Below are positions 7,723 to 16,110 of a stretch of DNA of 24,723 bases, piece after piece (within the stretch, counting starts at the first letter, position 1; each line of letters starts with the position of its first letter). The notes below the pieces were generated by a model. The model was given only the letters and a program-made list of their open reading frames with translations, did no database searches and was not told the origin of the DNA. The DNA comes from a virus: positions 1-24,723 of IMG/VR virus record IMGVR_UViG_3300046507_000901, one strand, 5' to 3'. The translations under genes were made by a program, and so were the position numbers.

Positions 7723-8207
7723 ATCGTTCTGTATATTAAAAATCGTTTTCCTGCCAGTTTATAGTACTTCACCAGCGCGTTCATTTCTACCAGGTCCTGC
7801 GTGCTCAGGGGAACCGAGGAGGGTACGTTGACGATAAAGTCGACGCCTGTATCGCCGTAATCCCCGGGATTGTGAAGCGCTACTGTACCGGTGTACAAAG
7901 GTTTGTTTTCATCAGTCCTGAAAATAAAGGTCCGGTCAAAGGCGAAAGCGTCAGCGATCGAGATCCTCCGCCCGACGGTATCAAAACGGTCATTGAGCAC
8001 AGCCCGGAGGCTGAAGACCCTGCCATCGTGCACCAGGTTGTATAGATCTGCCGCCCGGCGTACCTGTAACCTGTTGTAAAGCAGAATAAAAGGGCTGCAC
8101 AACGCACGCAACCAGGCGAAGGTCACCGGTTTCCGTTTGAAACCGGGTATGGATTCCATGATCAATCTGTCATAGCCGATATTGAAAAGCTTATCATAAT
8201 CAGGCAT
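7719..8207 (-). CDS. Baseplate I-like tail protein
   Basis: A 162-residue protein between the J-like wedge gene (8-base overlap) and the collar fibre gene (4-base overlap). In P2-type tails this place is taken by gpI, which links the wedge to the fibres. The sequence has an N-terminal helical part and a beta-rich C-terminal part (FRTDENKPLYTGTVALHNPG) ending in RFLIYRTI. Similarity to gpI itself is too weak for me to call from sequence alone, so the assignment rests on gene order. Confidence 0.6.
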   Translation of the reverse strand: MPDYDKLFNIGYDRLIMESIPGFKRKPVTFAWLRALCSPFILLYNRLQVRRAADLYNLVHDGRVFSLRAVLNDRFDTVGRRISIADAFAFDRTFIFRTDENKPLYTGTVALHNPGDYGDTGVDFIVNVPSSVPLSTQDLVEMNALVKYYKLAGKRFLIYRTI

Positions 8208-9030
8208 ATGGGTAATAATTTATGGTGAAACCATCCCCGATGACCCTCAGGTAACCCGCATCCGGTATGAGCCGCTCCTGGATCTCGGAAAAAGGCCGGA
8301 TACCATAACGCGACTGTGCGCTTAAGATTCCCACCAGCTCGACGCCTTCCACAGTCTGCAGCTGGTCCATCAGCCGGGTCTTGGCGAATTCTCCGTTGAA
8401 CCGCAAATTTTTCAGATAGGCGTTGACCGCGTCGATCACCGGGGTATCCCCGTTACCATCGATGCGGCTTCCTGTACCATCGAGTACCAGCGGATCATAG
8501 TAGACATCCAGTACCAGTTTAAGGTCATCCGGGGGCAGGCTGTCCACGTGAACACGTACCCCGGCATCCTTGGTATCGAAGACATAGGCACTGAACGCGA
8601 GCTTTTCCTCATCGGAAAGCTGCCCGTAGTCACCTCCTGCCTGTTTCACCACTTTCATCCTGACGGAACCATCGGTATTTTCGGTAACCGCCGCCTGGCT
8701 GATAATTTTCTGGGCCGCTATCTGCGTGTCGCTCAGGCCGGTATTCAGGTACTGATCCGTATCTTCAAGGAGCGCCTGCCCATACTGAAAGCGCAGCGCC
8801 AGTTCCCGGTACCAGTTCAGCGTATGTGGTTTTTTAGTAGCCAGCGTGTCCGAGATCTCCGCAGCGCGCAGGTCAAAAAGTACGTCGACCGTCCATGCGA
8901 CGAAGGCCACAATGTAAGCCCATAATTTAAAATCGGCCACCGCGCTGGTGTGGTCCAGTGCCGCCAGTGTTTCATCGCTGTTTACCTTGCTGATGATCTG
9001 GCCGTTCCAGTAATCTATTGTTTGTGCCAT
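8200..9030 (-). CDS. Baseplate J-like wedge protein
   Basis: A 276-residue protein with features of the baseplate J family: a helical N-terminal third, a region on accumulated Ala/Val strands (ISQAAVTENTDGSVRMKVVK), then a segment with VIDAVNAYLKNLRFNGEF and MDQLQTVEGVELVGILSAQS, which resembles the conserved J pattern in which an integer-numbered helix precedes a short strand. It forms the wedge ring that expands on contraction. It lies between the LysM gene and the I-like gene, as expected. It is somewhat shorter than typical P2 gpJ (about 300 residues). Confidence 0.75.
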   Translation of the reverse strand: MAQTIDYWNGQIISKVNSDETLAALDHTSAVADFKLWAYIVAFVAWTVDVLFDLRAAEISDTLATKKPHTLNWYRELALRFQYGQALLEDTDQYLNTGLSDTQIAAQKIISQAAVTENTDGSVRMKVVKQAGGDYGQLSDEEKLAFSAYVFDTKDAGVRVHVDSLPPDDLKLVLDVYYDPLVLDGTGSRIDGNGDTPVIDAVNAYLKNLRFNGEFAKTRLMDQLQTVEGVELVGILSAQSRYGIRPFSEIQERLIPDAGYLRVIGDGFTINYYPYA

Positions 9031-9031
9031 A

Positions 9032-9322
9032 TTAACTTACTATAAAATCGTATTCAATTATCCAATACTCTATCCCGCCGGGGGCAAGCACCTGTACATC
9101 AGCGACCGACGAAGCGGGACTGATGCCGTAGGTCGCGAAGTAGTTGGCTACTTCAAATACACTTACCGTACCCGCATCTATCGTTGCCCCCGGCTTCAGC
9201 GCATCGGTTATCCCAATTCCGTTCAGGGCTGCAAGCGCAAACACGTTTTCCGCTGTCCCCGTGTACTGCGTGGCGATATCGGCCAGTGCCTGGCCTGCCT
9301 TGATTATCTTATTATTTGACAT
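9032..9322 (-). CDS. LysM-domain tail protein (P2 gpX-like)
   Basis: A 96-residue protein whose first half is a LysM module (IKAGQALADIATQYTGTAENVFALAALNGI... ends at LKPGATI; only key parts given). Small LysM proteins, such as gpX of P2 and gp53-like proteins, sit at the tail tube-baseplate junction and do not cut peptidoglycan. The C-terminal 40 residues contain SPASSVADVQVLAPGGIEYWI. It overlaps the wedge gene upstream by 11 bases and is followed one base later by the J-like gene. Confidence 0.75.
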   Translation of the reverse strand: MSNNKIIKAGQALADIATQYTGTAENVFALAALNGIGITDALKPGATIDAGTVSVFEVANYFATYGISPASSVADVQVLAPGGIEYWIIEYDFIVS

Positions 9323-9608
9323 AGTCTCCTCTGATATTTAAAAAGCTGTTTTCAAATCCCATGCCCTGGATCGCCACACCGTCCTGACTGAAGCGAAGCC
9401 TAATTTCACGCAGCAAATCCTCACCTGCGACGCTTCCTTCATCATTCAAAAACTGGAACGTGCCGACGGTAGCCAGCGGCGCCTGGCGGTATTCTCCCTT
9501 TTCAGCCAGCAGCAGCTTCCGCTGCTGCTGCTGGTTACTTTCACCGCGAACGAAGTCGCCGTTTACGATCAGCAGATCGTCATTGTCATCCATCAGGTAA
9601 TCAATCAT
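9312..9608 (-). CDS. gp25-like baseplate wedge protein
   Basis: A 98-residue protein with a pattern common to gp25/gpW baseplate proteins: a short strand pair around DDLLIVNGDFVRGESNQQQ, then the segment LLAEKGEYRQAPLATVG, which corresponds to the gp25 region where a conserved Pro-containing loop nucleates sheath assembly, then LLREIRLRFSQDG and a C-terminal strand. It overlaps both neighbours. It is next to spike and J-like genes, the place of gpW in P2. The canonical EPR motif of gp25 is not obvious, so the call combines length, pattern and order. Confidence 0.65.
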   Translation of the reverse strand: MIDYLMDDNDDLLIVNGDFVRGESNQQQQRKLLLAEKGEYRQAPLATVGTFQFLNDEGSVAGEDLLREIRLRFSQDGVAIQGMGFENSFLNIRGDYVK

Positions 9609-9823
9609 TGTAAATGCCCGTTAAAAGTTCCTGTTACCGGGTTATTCCCGGCTGTCAAACCATTATTGTATATGATGTCGGCCGTCCTGATATAGGCTTC
9701 CAGCCTATCGGCGAAAGCATCGATAAAAGCATCCAGCGCCACATCCCTGTCCCCGGAAGCTTCATAGGTCCGGGTGTAGACCTCTTTCAGGTCCGCCTTG
9801 AAACCCTGTGTATCCAAACTCAT
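9605..9823 (-). CDS. Small tail-locus protein, unknown
   Basis: A 72-residue acidic, mainly helical protein (DVALDAFIDAFADRLEAYI) with a flexible Gly/Asn-rich end (GLTAGNNPVTGTFNGHLQ). It overlaps the spike gene upstream by 4 bases and the wedge gene downstream by 4 bases, so it is translated as part of the baseplate block. I do not recognise the family. The end of the protein could be a partner-binding tail, perhaps to the spike or hub. Confidence 0.65.
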   Translation of the reverse strand: MSLDTQGFKADLKEVYTRTYEASGDRDVALDAFIDAFADRLEAYIRTADIIYNNGLTAGNNPVTGTFNGHLQ

Positions 9824-10281
9824 GGTAAAAGATCGTTTATACGCGTTATCAAATCGGTTATTGCTGGTACATCCTTTGGGGCGGCAATACTCAGTACCCC
9901 CCGGACAAGATCGTTAAGGATCTTGCCCAGGGTTTCGTCGCCTTTACTGACAACGACCCCATCAGGATCCACCTTGAGAATTGTGTTGCCGGTCGTTATC
10001 CGGTACATAGCGATCTGATCACAGGCGATCACGATATAATCATCATCTGCCAGCTTCCCGATCACCACCGGAGAGCCCGCGACCGGCAACACATCAATGC
10101 TTTTATGCTCGCTCATCACTGCTCTCAGGCGGACCCCATAAATTTCCACCCCGTCCAGCGTAATATCACAGGTAAAGTCGCCCTGGTCAACAGCGATCAC
10201 GACAGCATCGAGAAAGCTCACCGGTCCGCCGGCATGGGCGAGCTTTACAAACGACCTTCTTAGTTTATTTAATTCATTCAT
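9820..10281 (-). CDS. Baseplate spike protein (gpV/gp45-like)
   Basis: A 153-residue protein with an N-terminal helix, an OB-fold-like region from about residue 20 to 95 (VVIAVDQGDFTCDITLDGVE, SPVVIGKLADDDYIVIA), then TILKVDPDGVVVSKGDETL, a strand pattern typical of the trimeric beta-helix stem, and a C-terminal helical segment. This is the domain order of P2 gpV and Mu gp45 membrane-piercing spikes, except that it ends in a helix rather than an iron-binding HxH tip. It overlaps the hub gene by 4 bases. The tip may therefore be supplied by another protein. Confidence 0.75.
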   Translation of the reverse strand: MNELNKLRRSFVKLAHAGGPVSFLDAVVIAVDQGDFTCDITLDGVEIYGVRLRAVMSEHKSIDVLPVAGSPVVIGKLADDDYIVIACDQIAMYRITTGNTILKVDPDGVVVSKGDETLGKILNDLVRGVLSIAAPKDVPAITDLITRINDLLP

Positions 10282-11387
10282 TTGACCTCTGTGTTAGTTG
10301 AATCTTCGGCCAGTCTGTAGGTCAGCTGGACTTTCCGCGAGCCCCCGTTAATTCCAAAGGAAACCTCGGTACCCTCAATAAAGTAGGTGCCCGCGCGCCC
10401 GCCGTTATACTTTTTGTCGGATATGACCGCTTTCCAGCCCGGTTTGCAATAAGGCTCCAGCAGGCCCGCAATCGACCCTTCGTACCCGTCATATTTTAAC
10501 TGCATCAAACCATTCTTAGCGAGTGCGGCAAGGCTTTCCGGATGTCCGGTAAACGGAATATTACGTTCCTCGACTGCCCCCCCGGGGTCCCCCGCCTCAT
10601 AGGTGGTGACGGTGCCGGTGCGGCTGCGCTGTTTTATCCTGACCAGCACCTTGGTATCTTTGGCCGACCTGACCTTCAGATCCGGCTGATCAGATGTACA
10701 GTTAAAACCCAGGGCATAAGTGGCCTGCGCCAGGTTGGTGTTACTATGCTGACCACCTTCACCCACCGTGGACCTCACCTCGGAAATACCCGCGTACAAA
10801 ACATTGTCGTCAAAACAGACGGTTAGGAACATCTGGTCCTTGAGCGATTCCAGCACCTGGAGACCGTTCCTGTTCGGTATCCGGTAATTCGTCAGCGGCA
10901 TGTTCGGTATTTCGGGGCTCAAGACGATATCTGTCCCCGCGATGACCTGCCCGAGCACCTCGCGGAGTGAGGTTTTCTTCCAGTTGCCCAATACGTTCCT
11001 GTTGCGGAGCTGCCATGCATAACCTTCCATTTCAATGCTGACCGGCGTCGTCATGTTAACCCGTCTGACAAAGCCTCGAAATTCGTTCCTCAACGTTCCG
11101 TTATAGCCAAGATCAATGCAGACCGGGTCCCCCTCCTTAAATAGTTTGGCAATATCAACGCTTTCCGCCCGGCGATCGGAGGCGCCCCCAGGCTCTCCCA
11201 GTCCCGCGAAACCAAGGGCGTCCCTGATGGCAGAGGTCTCCTCCTTGACGATTCGGACCACCCCGGGTATTTTGAGTACCGCGCTGTCCACGATCGTGTG
11301 AATATTCTTTTTGATCACCAAGTCGTTGACACCACCCCAGAAGCTATAATTACCTATTCTGATAAAGCTGTTCAGTACAAAAGCCAT
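10278..11387 (-). CDS. Baseplate hub protein (late control gpD/gp27-like)
   Basis: A 369-residue protein with the layout of gpD/gp27 hubs, which form the trimeric ring between tube and spike. Recognisable parts are a beta-barrel with VCIDLGYNGTLRNEFRGFV, the helical part TSLREVLGQVIAG followed by NRNGLQVLESLKDQMFL, where a Bacteroidota hub would carry the typical 'vLe.Lk..y.l.v.f' pattern, and a second barrel with KVLVRIKQRSRTG near residue 245. The C-terminal region (AGTYFIEGTEVSFGINGGSR) is the usual tube-binding strand pair. It shares one base with the upstream gene and overlaps the spike gene by 4 bases. Confidence 0.85.
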   Translation of the reverse strand: MAFVLNSFIRIGNYSFWGGVNDLVIKKNIHTIVDSAVLKIPGVVRIVKEETSAIRDALGFAGLGEPGGASDRRAESVDIAKLFKEGDPVCIDLGYNGTLRNEFRGFVRRVNMTTPVSIEMEGYAWQLRNRNVLGNWKKTSLREVLGQVIAGTDIVLSPEIPNMPLTNYRIPNRNGLQVLESLKDQMFLTVCFDDNVLYAGISEVRSTVGEGGQHSNTNLAQATYALGFNCTSDQPDLKVRSAKDTKVLVRIKQRSRTGTVTTYEAGDPGGAVEERNIPFTGHPESLAALAKNGLMQLKYDGYEGSIAGLLEPYCKPGWKAVISDKKYNGGRAGTYFIEGTEVSFGINGGSRKVQLTYRLAEDSTNTEVK

Positions 11388-11998
11388 TACTTTTTATTTG
11401 GATCGATCATTAATGTTAAAATGCTGTCGCTTTTCATCTCCATCGCGAAGTCACGGACGCCTATTACCCTTGGCTTTTCCGGAATGGATAGCTTGTAGAT
11501 CAGCACGCGGTCATTTGCGGAAAGAAAAAGGTCTGAGTACGCTGATTTCAACCGAACTTCCTCTTTACTTTCAAACACATACTTGAGCGCCTGCAGCTCG
11601 TCGCCCGGTAATTGTTCCTGATATCCGATCACGAAACCTTTGACCGAGATACTCCAGTCCTTCATGCTGATGATCTGTTTGGCCGCCCCGCCGGCTTCCG
11701 TCATTTCTGTTTCTTTAATCGTTTTTTCACGTTCAAAGCCGATGACGGTATAAGGGAAAAAATATTCTATCTGGCCGACCATAATGGTCAGCGGACAAAA
11801 CACCTCGCGCCCGATTGTATCTTGGCCACCGTACAGCGCATTACCGTAAATGTTGGTATCCGTTCTCGGACTGATACTAAAGGACGGCTCGGCAGGAGCA
11901 GGCGGAAGGTCCGGAATATGGGCTGGTTTATAGCCATACAACTGCTTAAAAATGGCAGCGATATCAAATACGGTATCGTTGTGGTTTATTGTTGACAT
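11387..11998 (-). CDS. Tail adaptor-like protein (DUF6046-like)
   Basis: A 203-residue beta-rich protein with FSISPRTDTNIYGNALYGGQ, CPLTIMVGQIEYFFPYTVI and KQIISMKDWSISVKGFVIG. The last pattern (a self-interacting strand followed by 'v.G' and a helix with EELQAL-like spacing) is common in tail-tube initiator or LysM-adaptor proteins downstream of tape measures. I recall similar Bacteroidota proteins as DUF6046, from memory and not checked. Its ATG shares a base with the tape-measure stop (TAATG). The probable role is to join tube and hub. Confidence 0.65.
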   Translation of the reverse strand: MSTINHNDTVFDIAAIFKQLYGYKPAHIPDLPPAPAEPSFSISPRTDTNIYGNALYGGQDTIGREVFCPLTIMVGQIEYFFPYTVIGFEREKTIKETEMTEAGGAAKQIISMKDWSISVKGFVIGYQEQLPGDELQALKYVFESKEEVRLKSAYSDLFLSANDRVLIYKLSIPEKPRVIGVRDFAMEMKSDSILTLMIDPNKK

Positions 11999-13902
11999 TA
12001 GTTGGGATTTACGGCGGCATTACCGCTATTAATAACCTGGTTAAACATTTCGATGAATATGGCCCTGATCTCAGCGGCTCCTTCGGTCACACTTGCCGCA
12101 TGCAGGCTGATCTGGTCCACACCAAGCTTGGCTATATTAATGACCTGGTTCCTTTGACCACCTGCACTGATACCTTTAGCAGTATCTGTAACCGTTCCCG
12201 GTACATTTGCCGTAGAGGTTCCTGGAGAAATTCCCTCGTGTGTTATTGGGGCTCCCATTGATGTTAAACCATTCAAATTCATGGCTCCTATCGGGGAATT
12301 ACTCTTTTCTGTTTTACTGCGTGAAATACCTATCCCCTTAGTGCTGGTAGCAATCGTCTGTGCGTATCCTATAAATTCCTTTCCATGTTCATTTGCACGT
12401 TTGATACGTGTTCTGATCGCATCATTGAATTCTTTGTCAGCATCTGTCGTTATATGGGCTGTGAGTATGTTTTTTGCGCCTGAGAAATCGCCGTTGAGTG
12501 CCATTTTTATAGCTTGCGCAGCATTGGAGGCTAACTGGCCTATATATTGAAATACGCTTTTGGCTTTGAGGTATAGTAGATTGAATGGAAATATATAATC
12601 GTCGACCATCTCCATAAAAAGCACTTTTCCCATACCAAAAACGCTTTTAATGATTTGCCACATTGACATCAGGCTTTTCCCTACACCATCATAACTGCTG
12701 CAAAGCCAGACAACTGCCCCAACAAGTACACCTATGATGACAAGGGGCCAGAGCATCGCCGCATCGAGTATGGCCTGCCAGGTGGTTGCAATCTGCGTCC
12801 AGGAAGAATACAATGACCAGGCTATAGCCATTGCCCCGATACCCGCCGCTATGCCATACATCAGGGGCTGATTGCTTGCAAGGCCGCTGATTACATCTGC
12901 TGCTACACCCAACACCGGTAGCAAAGTTGTCGCAAGGGAAACTCCCATGGCCTCGAACGTTCCCTTTAATGCTGTTATTTTGCCAGCTGGGCTTTCAGCC
13001 ATACGCTGCATTCCGTCATGGAAATTCCCCATAGGTCCTGTTGCCGCCTGCATCGATTCAACCAACGACCGGAAACTGATCTTCCCATTGTCCAGGTCTT
13101 CACTGAGTTCGGTCGTACTCTTGCCCGTTTTTTTGCTCATTTCCAGTAAAGGGTTAAAGCCTGCATCGATTAGTTTCGGAAGATCGTCAGCGGACAGTTT
13201 ACCGCTACCTGCCGTATTGGCGAGCACATCGGATAGCGCCTTCATTCGCTCCGAATCACCTAGGGCAATATCTCCAAGCATTTTCATGCCCGGTAAAATG
13301 TTCTCAGGAGTGACTCCGGAGGCGAGTAGCTTCTTGCCCTGTGTTAAAACGTCGTCTCCAAGCCCGCTGCTTTCCGCAAAATCATTGAGGCCGCGCTTTA
13401 AGTTACCGCCATCCTTTTTCCCTGCCATAATCGCTATTTCATTACCCGTATTTTCTTTGGATATAGCTTTTTTAAACAGATCCGTTCCTACGTCAAGAAT
13501 CTTATCCAGACCCTTTTCGGCGAGTTCTTTTATCTTTGACTCTTTTTTTTCCCCTTCTTCCCCTTCCTTCTTTCCTTTAGCGGGAGAAAGGGCGGAACTC
13601 TTATTTTCGAGCTCTGCGAATTCCTTAGCGGCTACCTTGATCTCCGTGGAAAGTTTATTTCGCTGAGTTTCAAGTTCAGCAAGTTCCTTACCGGCCATCT
13701 TGATCTCACTACTGTCTATCGCTATCTGCCTTGGCTTCGTTAGGCCTTCCATCGATTCATCCAGACGGCGTACCTGTCCCTGGATCCGTCCAAGCCGCGA
13801 ACCGATGGTATGAAAGACAGCGTTTGCATTCTGAGCGAGTAAACGCATTTGGGCGGAAGCCGCATCATGCATGACGAAACTGTATTGAATTAAAGTAATC
13901 AT
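11998..13902 (-). CDS. Tail tape-measure protein
   Basis: A 634-residue protein with a Lys/Glu-rich coiled-coil region at about residues 50-135, a helical middle with Gly-rich turns, two hydrophobic segments at about 345-365 and 380-402 (GIAAGIGAMAIAW, PLVIIGVLVGAVVW), and a low-complexity end. This is the usual composition of a tape measure, which sets tail length and is threaded through the tube. It lies directly behind the chaperone pair, where tape measures are found. The phage rule of about 0.15 nm per residue would give a tail of roughly 95 nm. Its ATG begins one base after the TAA of the frameshifted chaperone. Confidence 0.92.
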   Translation of the reverse strand: MITLIQYSFVMHDAASAQMRLLAQNANAVFHTIGSRLGRIQGQVRRLDESMEGLTKPRQIAIDSSEIKMAGKELAELETQRNKLSTEIKVAAKEFAELENKSSALSPAKGKKEGEEGEKKESKIKELAEKGLDKILDVGTDLFKKAISKENTGNEIAIMAGKKDGGNLKRGLNDFAESSGLGDDVLTQGKKLLASGVTPENILPGMKMLGDIALGDSERMKALSDVLANTAGSGKLSADDLPKLIDAGFNPLLEMSKKTGKSTTELSEDLDNGKISFRSLVESMQAATGPMGNFHDGMQRMAESPAGKITALKGTFEAMGVSLATTLLPVLGVAADVISGLASNQPLMYGIAAGIGAMAIAWSLYSSWTQIATTWQAILDAAMLWPLVIIGVLVGAVVWLCSSYDGVGKSLMSMWQIIKSVFGMGKVLFMEMVDDYIFPFNLLYLKAKSVFQYIGQLASNAAQAIKMALNGDFSGAKNILTAHITTDADKEFNDAIRTRIKRANEHGKEFIGYAQTIATSTKGIGISRSKTEKSNSPIGAMNLNGLTSMGAPITHEGISPGTSTANVPGTVTDTAKGISAGGQRNQVINIAKLGVDQISLHAASVTEGAAEIRAIFIEMFNQVINSGNAAVNPN

Positions 13903-13903
13903 G

Positions 13904-14445
13904 TTATTTCGCTTCTTCTTTTCGTATTTGTTCTATTTGTTTGTATACTTCCGCCCAACGTTCATCAGACAATGTTGAGGGATCATAGGTGGTATAGTAG
14001 GCTATCGTGGTATCTATAAAACCGAGATAGTTGCTACTGATATCCCCACGGGCGGCCTCTATAATTTTTTTAGCTCCGATGATTTAATATCGAGCACGCT
14101 CTGTACCGTTGGCATGACGCTGTAAAAAGCTTCATCATCGGTTTTGATCTGCTCATCGCCGCCTAACCACAAAGTATCCAGCACGATCTCCGTATAAGTC
14201 ACCGGGTCGGTCTGCTTAGAGGTCAGTTCGCGCATCTCATCCCTGGTCGGCTTGCGCATGTAACCTTTGTAGCGGACAACAGGCACCCTGACGGGTGCTT
14301 TGCTGTCTTCACTGTGAATGGTCTCAAATTCGCCGCTATGGACTACCAGTTCAAAAACGCCGGCCGGATAATCTTTTTTCCAGGCAGCAAGCAATTCGGG
14401 TGTAACGTTAGCCGCATTGCGGGGCATGATATCTTTTGTCTTCAC
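13904..14445 (-). CDS. Tail-assembly chaperone, -1 frameshift fusion product
   Basis: A -1 slip on A-AAA-AAA (14065-14071) joins the first 127 residues of the short chaperone to a 53-codon downstream frame (starting IIEAARGDISSNYLGFIDTT, ending QIRKEEAK) that stops at TAA 13904-13906. The fusion would be about 180 residues. The downstream frame has no ATG of its own near its start, has normal protein composition, and fills the gap between chaperone and tape measure exactly (its stop lies one base before the tape-measure ATG). In tailed phages such fusions recruit tube subunits through the extra domain. That slippage occurs is inferred from sequence and from family behaviour. Confidence 0.8.
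14059..14445 (-). CDS. Tail-assembly chaperone, short (zero-frame) product
   Basis: A 128-residue protein between the tube and tape-measure genes, ending ...SSELKKL-TAG. Position, length and the frameshift site at its end match the short chaperone of the lambda G/GT and P2 E/E' type, which coats the tape measure during tail assembly. The body contains RKPTRDEMRELTSKQTDP and DTLWLGGDEQIKTDDEAF. The last codons CTA AAA AAA contain the heptamer A-AAA-AAA. The stop follows two codons later, so most ribosomes should make this form. Confidence 0.8.
   Translation of the reverse strand: MKTKDIMPRNAANVTPELLAAWKKDYPAGVFELVVHSGEFETIHSEDSKAPVRVPVVRYKGYMRKPTRDEMRELTSKQTDPVTYTEIVLDTLWLGGDEQIKTDDEAFYSVMPTVQSVLDIKSSELKKL
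14065..14071 (-). promoter_or_regulatory. Slippery heptamer for programmed -1 frameshift
   Basis: Seven A residues on the coding strand are read as A-AAA-AAA in the zero frame, the classical X-XXY-YYZ form. The zero-frame stop follows two codons later, and the -1 frame is open for 53 codons. A short GC-rich stretch (GGCCGCCCGTGGGG) begins a few bases downstream and could form a weak stimulatory hairpin. Confidence 0.8.
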
Positions 14446-14476
14446 AATTCCTTTTTTTGTTTTACTTGTTAAAAAT

Positions 14477-14911
14477 TTATACCGACTTTAAGCTTAAGGC
14501 AATGAAAGGGCAATCGATCTCCATCAGCTTGGCGCCCTGTTCCATGCCTTTTTCAAATTCAGTGAATTTGATACCGCTTATGACGTCGGTCTGTTTCTCC
14601 CTGCCAAATGCCTCTTTATAATGGAAGGTAGCTGTGATCACCTGGTAAGGCACTTCGCTGAAATCGGCGTAGCCTGCAGCCCTTGCAGCCTTATTGAGAC
14701 GGTCCAGTTCCGATTTCAATAGCTTGATACTGCCCTCGATCTTTTTATTGCCGGTCTGGATACCGACAGGCTGGTCACCGGCAGCGAAGAGGTGTTCACT
14801 TTCCGTAGATTTTTTGTACTTAAAGCCACGCAGTCCTCGGATGGTTACACCAAGAAAACTGAGGTCCGCGTGTTTCCATTCCAGTTCCTGACTGTTTACA
14901 TAATTTGCCAT
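14477..14911 (-). CDS. Tail tube protein
   Basis: A 144-residue beta-rich protein directly behind the sheath gene (2-base gap). The pattern SFLGVTIRGLRGFKYKKSTE followed by HLFAAGDQPVGIQTGNKKIEG (split here; the key part is the 'G..p.gi..G...veG.i.l' tube signature), a central helix (LLKSELDRLNKAARAAGY) and a second strand set (VITATFHYKEAFG, DVISGIKFTEFEKGM) is typical of contractile-tail tube proteins, which stack as hexamers around the tape measure. Size and order agree. Confidence 0.88.
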   Translation of the reverse strand: MANYVNSQELEWKHADLSFLGVTIRGLRGFKYKKSTESEHLFAAGDQPVGIQTGNKKIEGSIKLLKSELDRLNKAARAAGYADFSEVPYQVITATFHYKEAFGREKQTDVISGIKFTEFEKGMEQGAKLMEIDCPFIALSLKSV

Positions 14912-14913
14912 TT

Positions 14914-16110
14914 TTAGTTGTTGTTTTGCGGGTTATTGAAACCCAGTTTGATATTGATTAATTTGCTGTATCCTTTACGGCGGATGCCTATTTCAACCTG
15001 CAGGGTCGAGGTTTGGGTGATCTGCTGGGTATCGTCTATATAAACAACCGGATCTCCGCTCATGCTTTCAGCCATATTCAGGTTAAGTGCATTGACCATA
15101 GAAGCCTCGAGTGCCTTCAGCACAACCGGCTCAATCTGGCCGTTGTCATCCAGATCGATATCATCATTGATCTCATTAACATAAGTCTGGTAGGCGACGA
15201 TCGCGGCCTTGTCGATCACACGGCCAAAAGCAAGGCTGTTGTAGTCATCCGTTTCAGGACTGGCCATCGGGTCGTTGCTGATAAACAAACCGCCCTTCTG
15301 ATCATACTTTTTGACCGTGATGTACCCTGCATCGATCAGCTGGTCAAGCTGCCTGAAATAAGCCTGCGAAGGATTATCCAGGTCCGGCAGAATGCTTTGC
15401 GTACCGATGAAATAGGTACTAACCGGTAGGTCTCCGTCTTTTACCCTGCCGATATTGACATGCGGTGCGGTAGCGGCGACCCTGCCAAGCACCAGGCCGA
15501 GAGAGGTAACACCGTTTGCTGCGGTTCCGCCGATCACCAGGCCTACATTATTGGCGGTCAGCTCATTTGGACTATCGATCGTGCTGCTTGTCACATCGTT
15601 AACGCGGGCCGCAAGCAGGATACGCAACGGTTTGTGTGCGGCAAACATGGCCTGGGCGAAAGCTTTCGCATTCGGAACCGCGGTGATCACGTCGCTGTCG
15701 ATAAACTTGGATACAGTAGGTGTATACCCGGCAACCGGGGTGCGTGCAACGGCAGCTACACGGATGTCTCCGCCGCCGAAATCGATCAGCTTTTTCAGGC
15801 CGTTTGCCACGGTGAGATCGCAAAGCGACGTTAAGCTTGTCGCCGCAGCTGCGAGCATCAGGTATACAGGGCATCCCTGTGTACCGTCAATACTGTAGAA
15901 TTCACGGACGAACTGGTAGGCCTCCGGTTCGGCGTCTTCGGTGATACCCCTGGATTCGGCATCCTCTAAGCTTACAATCTTAACCGGGGTAAGCAGCGGT
16001 AGTGTTCCCGTTCCGGAACCGGTAAGCAGAACGCCTGTTACATTGTCATTGGTTGCGGTAGAGCCGCCTAGCTGGCCTTTGGCCAGTTGTACATTTACTG
16101 CAGGAATCAT
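14914..16110 (-). CDS. Contractile tail sheath protein (DUF2586-like)
   Basis: A 398-residue protein with the features of a compact sheath: an N-terminal beta region (VNVQLAKGQLGGS), a domain with AYQFVREFYSIDG and LMLAAAATSL, a central alpha/beta part (AKAFAQAMFAAHKPLRILLA), the conserved sheath-type segment NDPMASPETDDYNSLAFGRVI followed by the helix DKAAIVAYQTYVNEI, and a C-terminal strand ending in INIKLGFNNPQ that would be donated to a neighbouring subunit. It is shorter than T4 gp18 and close to P2/pyocin sheaths. It has a good Shine-Dalgarno, AAAGGAG, about 12 bases before ATG, which fits a highly made subunit, and it shares one base with the previous stop. Confidence 0.92.
   Translation of the reverse strand: MIPAVNVQLAKGQLGGSTATNDNVTGVLLTGSGTGTLPLLTPVKIVSLEDAESRGITEDAEPEAYQFVREFYSIDGTQGCPVYLMLAAAATSLTSLCDLTVANGLKKLIDFGGGDIRVAAVARTPVAGYTPTVSKFIDSDVITAVPNAKAFAQAMFAAHKPLRILLAARVNDVTSSTIDSPNELTANNVGLVIGGTAANGVTSLGLVLGRVAATAPHVNIGRVKDGDLPVSTYFIGTQSILPDLDNPSQAYFRQLDQLIDAGYITVKKYDQKGGLFISNDPMASPETDDYNSLAFGRVIDKAAIVAYQTYVNEINDDIDLDDNGQIEPVVLKALEASMVNALNLNMAESMSGDPVVYIDDTQQITQTSTLQVEIGIRRKGYSKLINIKLGFNNPQNNN

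Noticed and set aside
9481-9540. Cluster of CAG/CTG-type triplets
   Set aside because: The run 'cagcagcagcttccgctgctgctgctgg' on the plus strand just codes for the Gln-rich and Leu-rich segment (NQQQQRKLLLAE) of the wedge protein.
12872-13666. Plus-strand open frame of 264 codons inside the tape-measure gene
   Set aside because: Antisense shadow. The Ser/Pro/Leu-rich composition mirrors the Glu/Lys/Gly-rich tape-measure codons, and the minus-strand gene fits the tail order.
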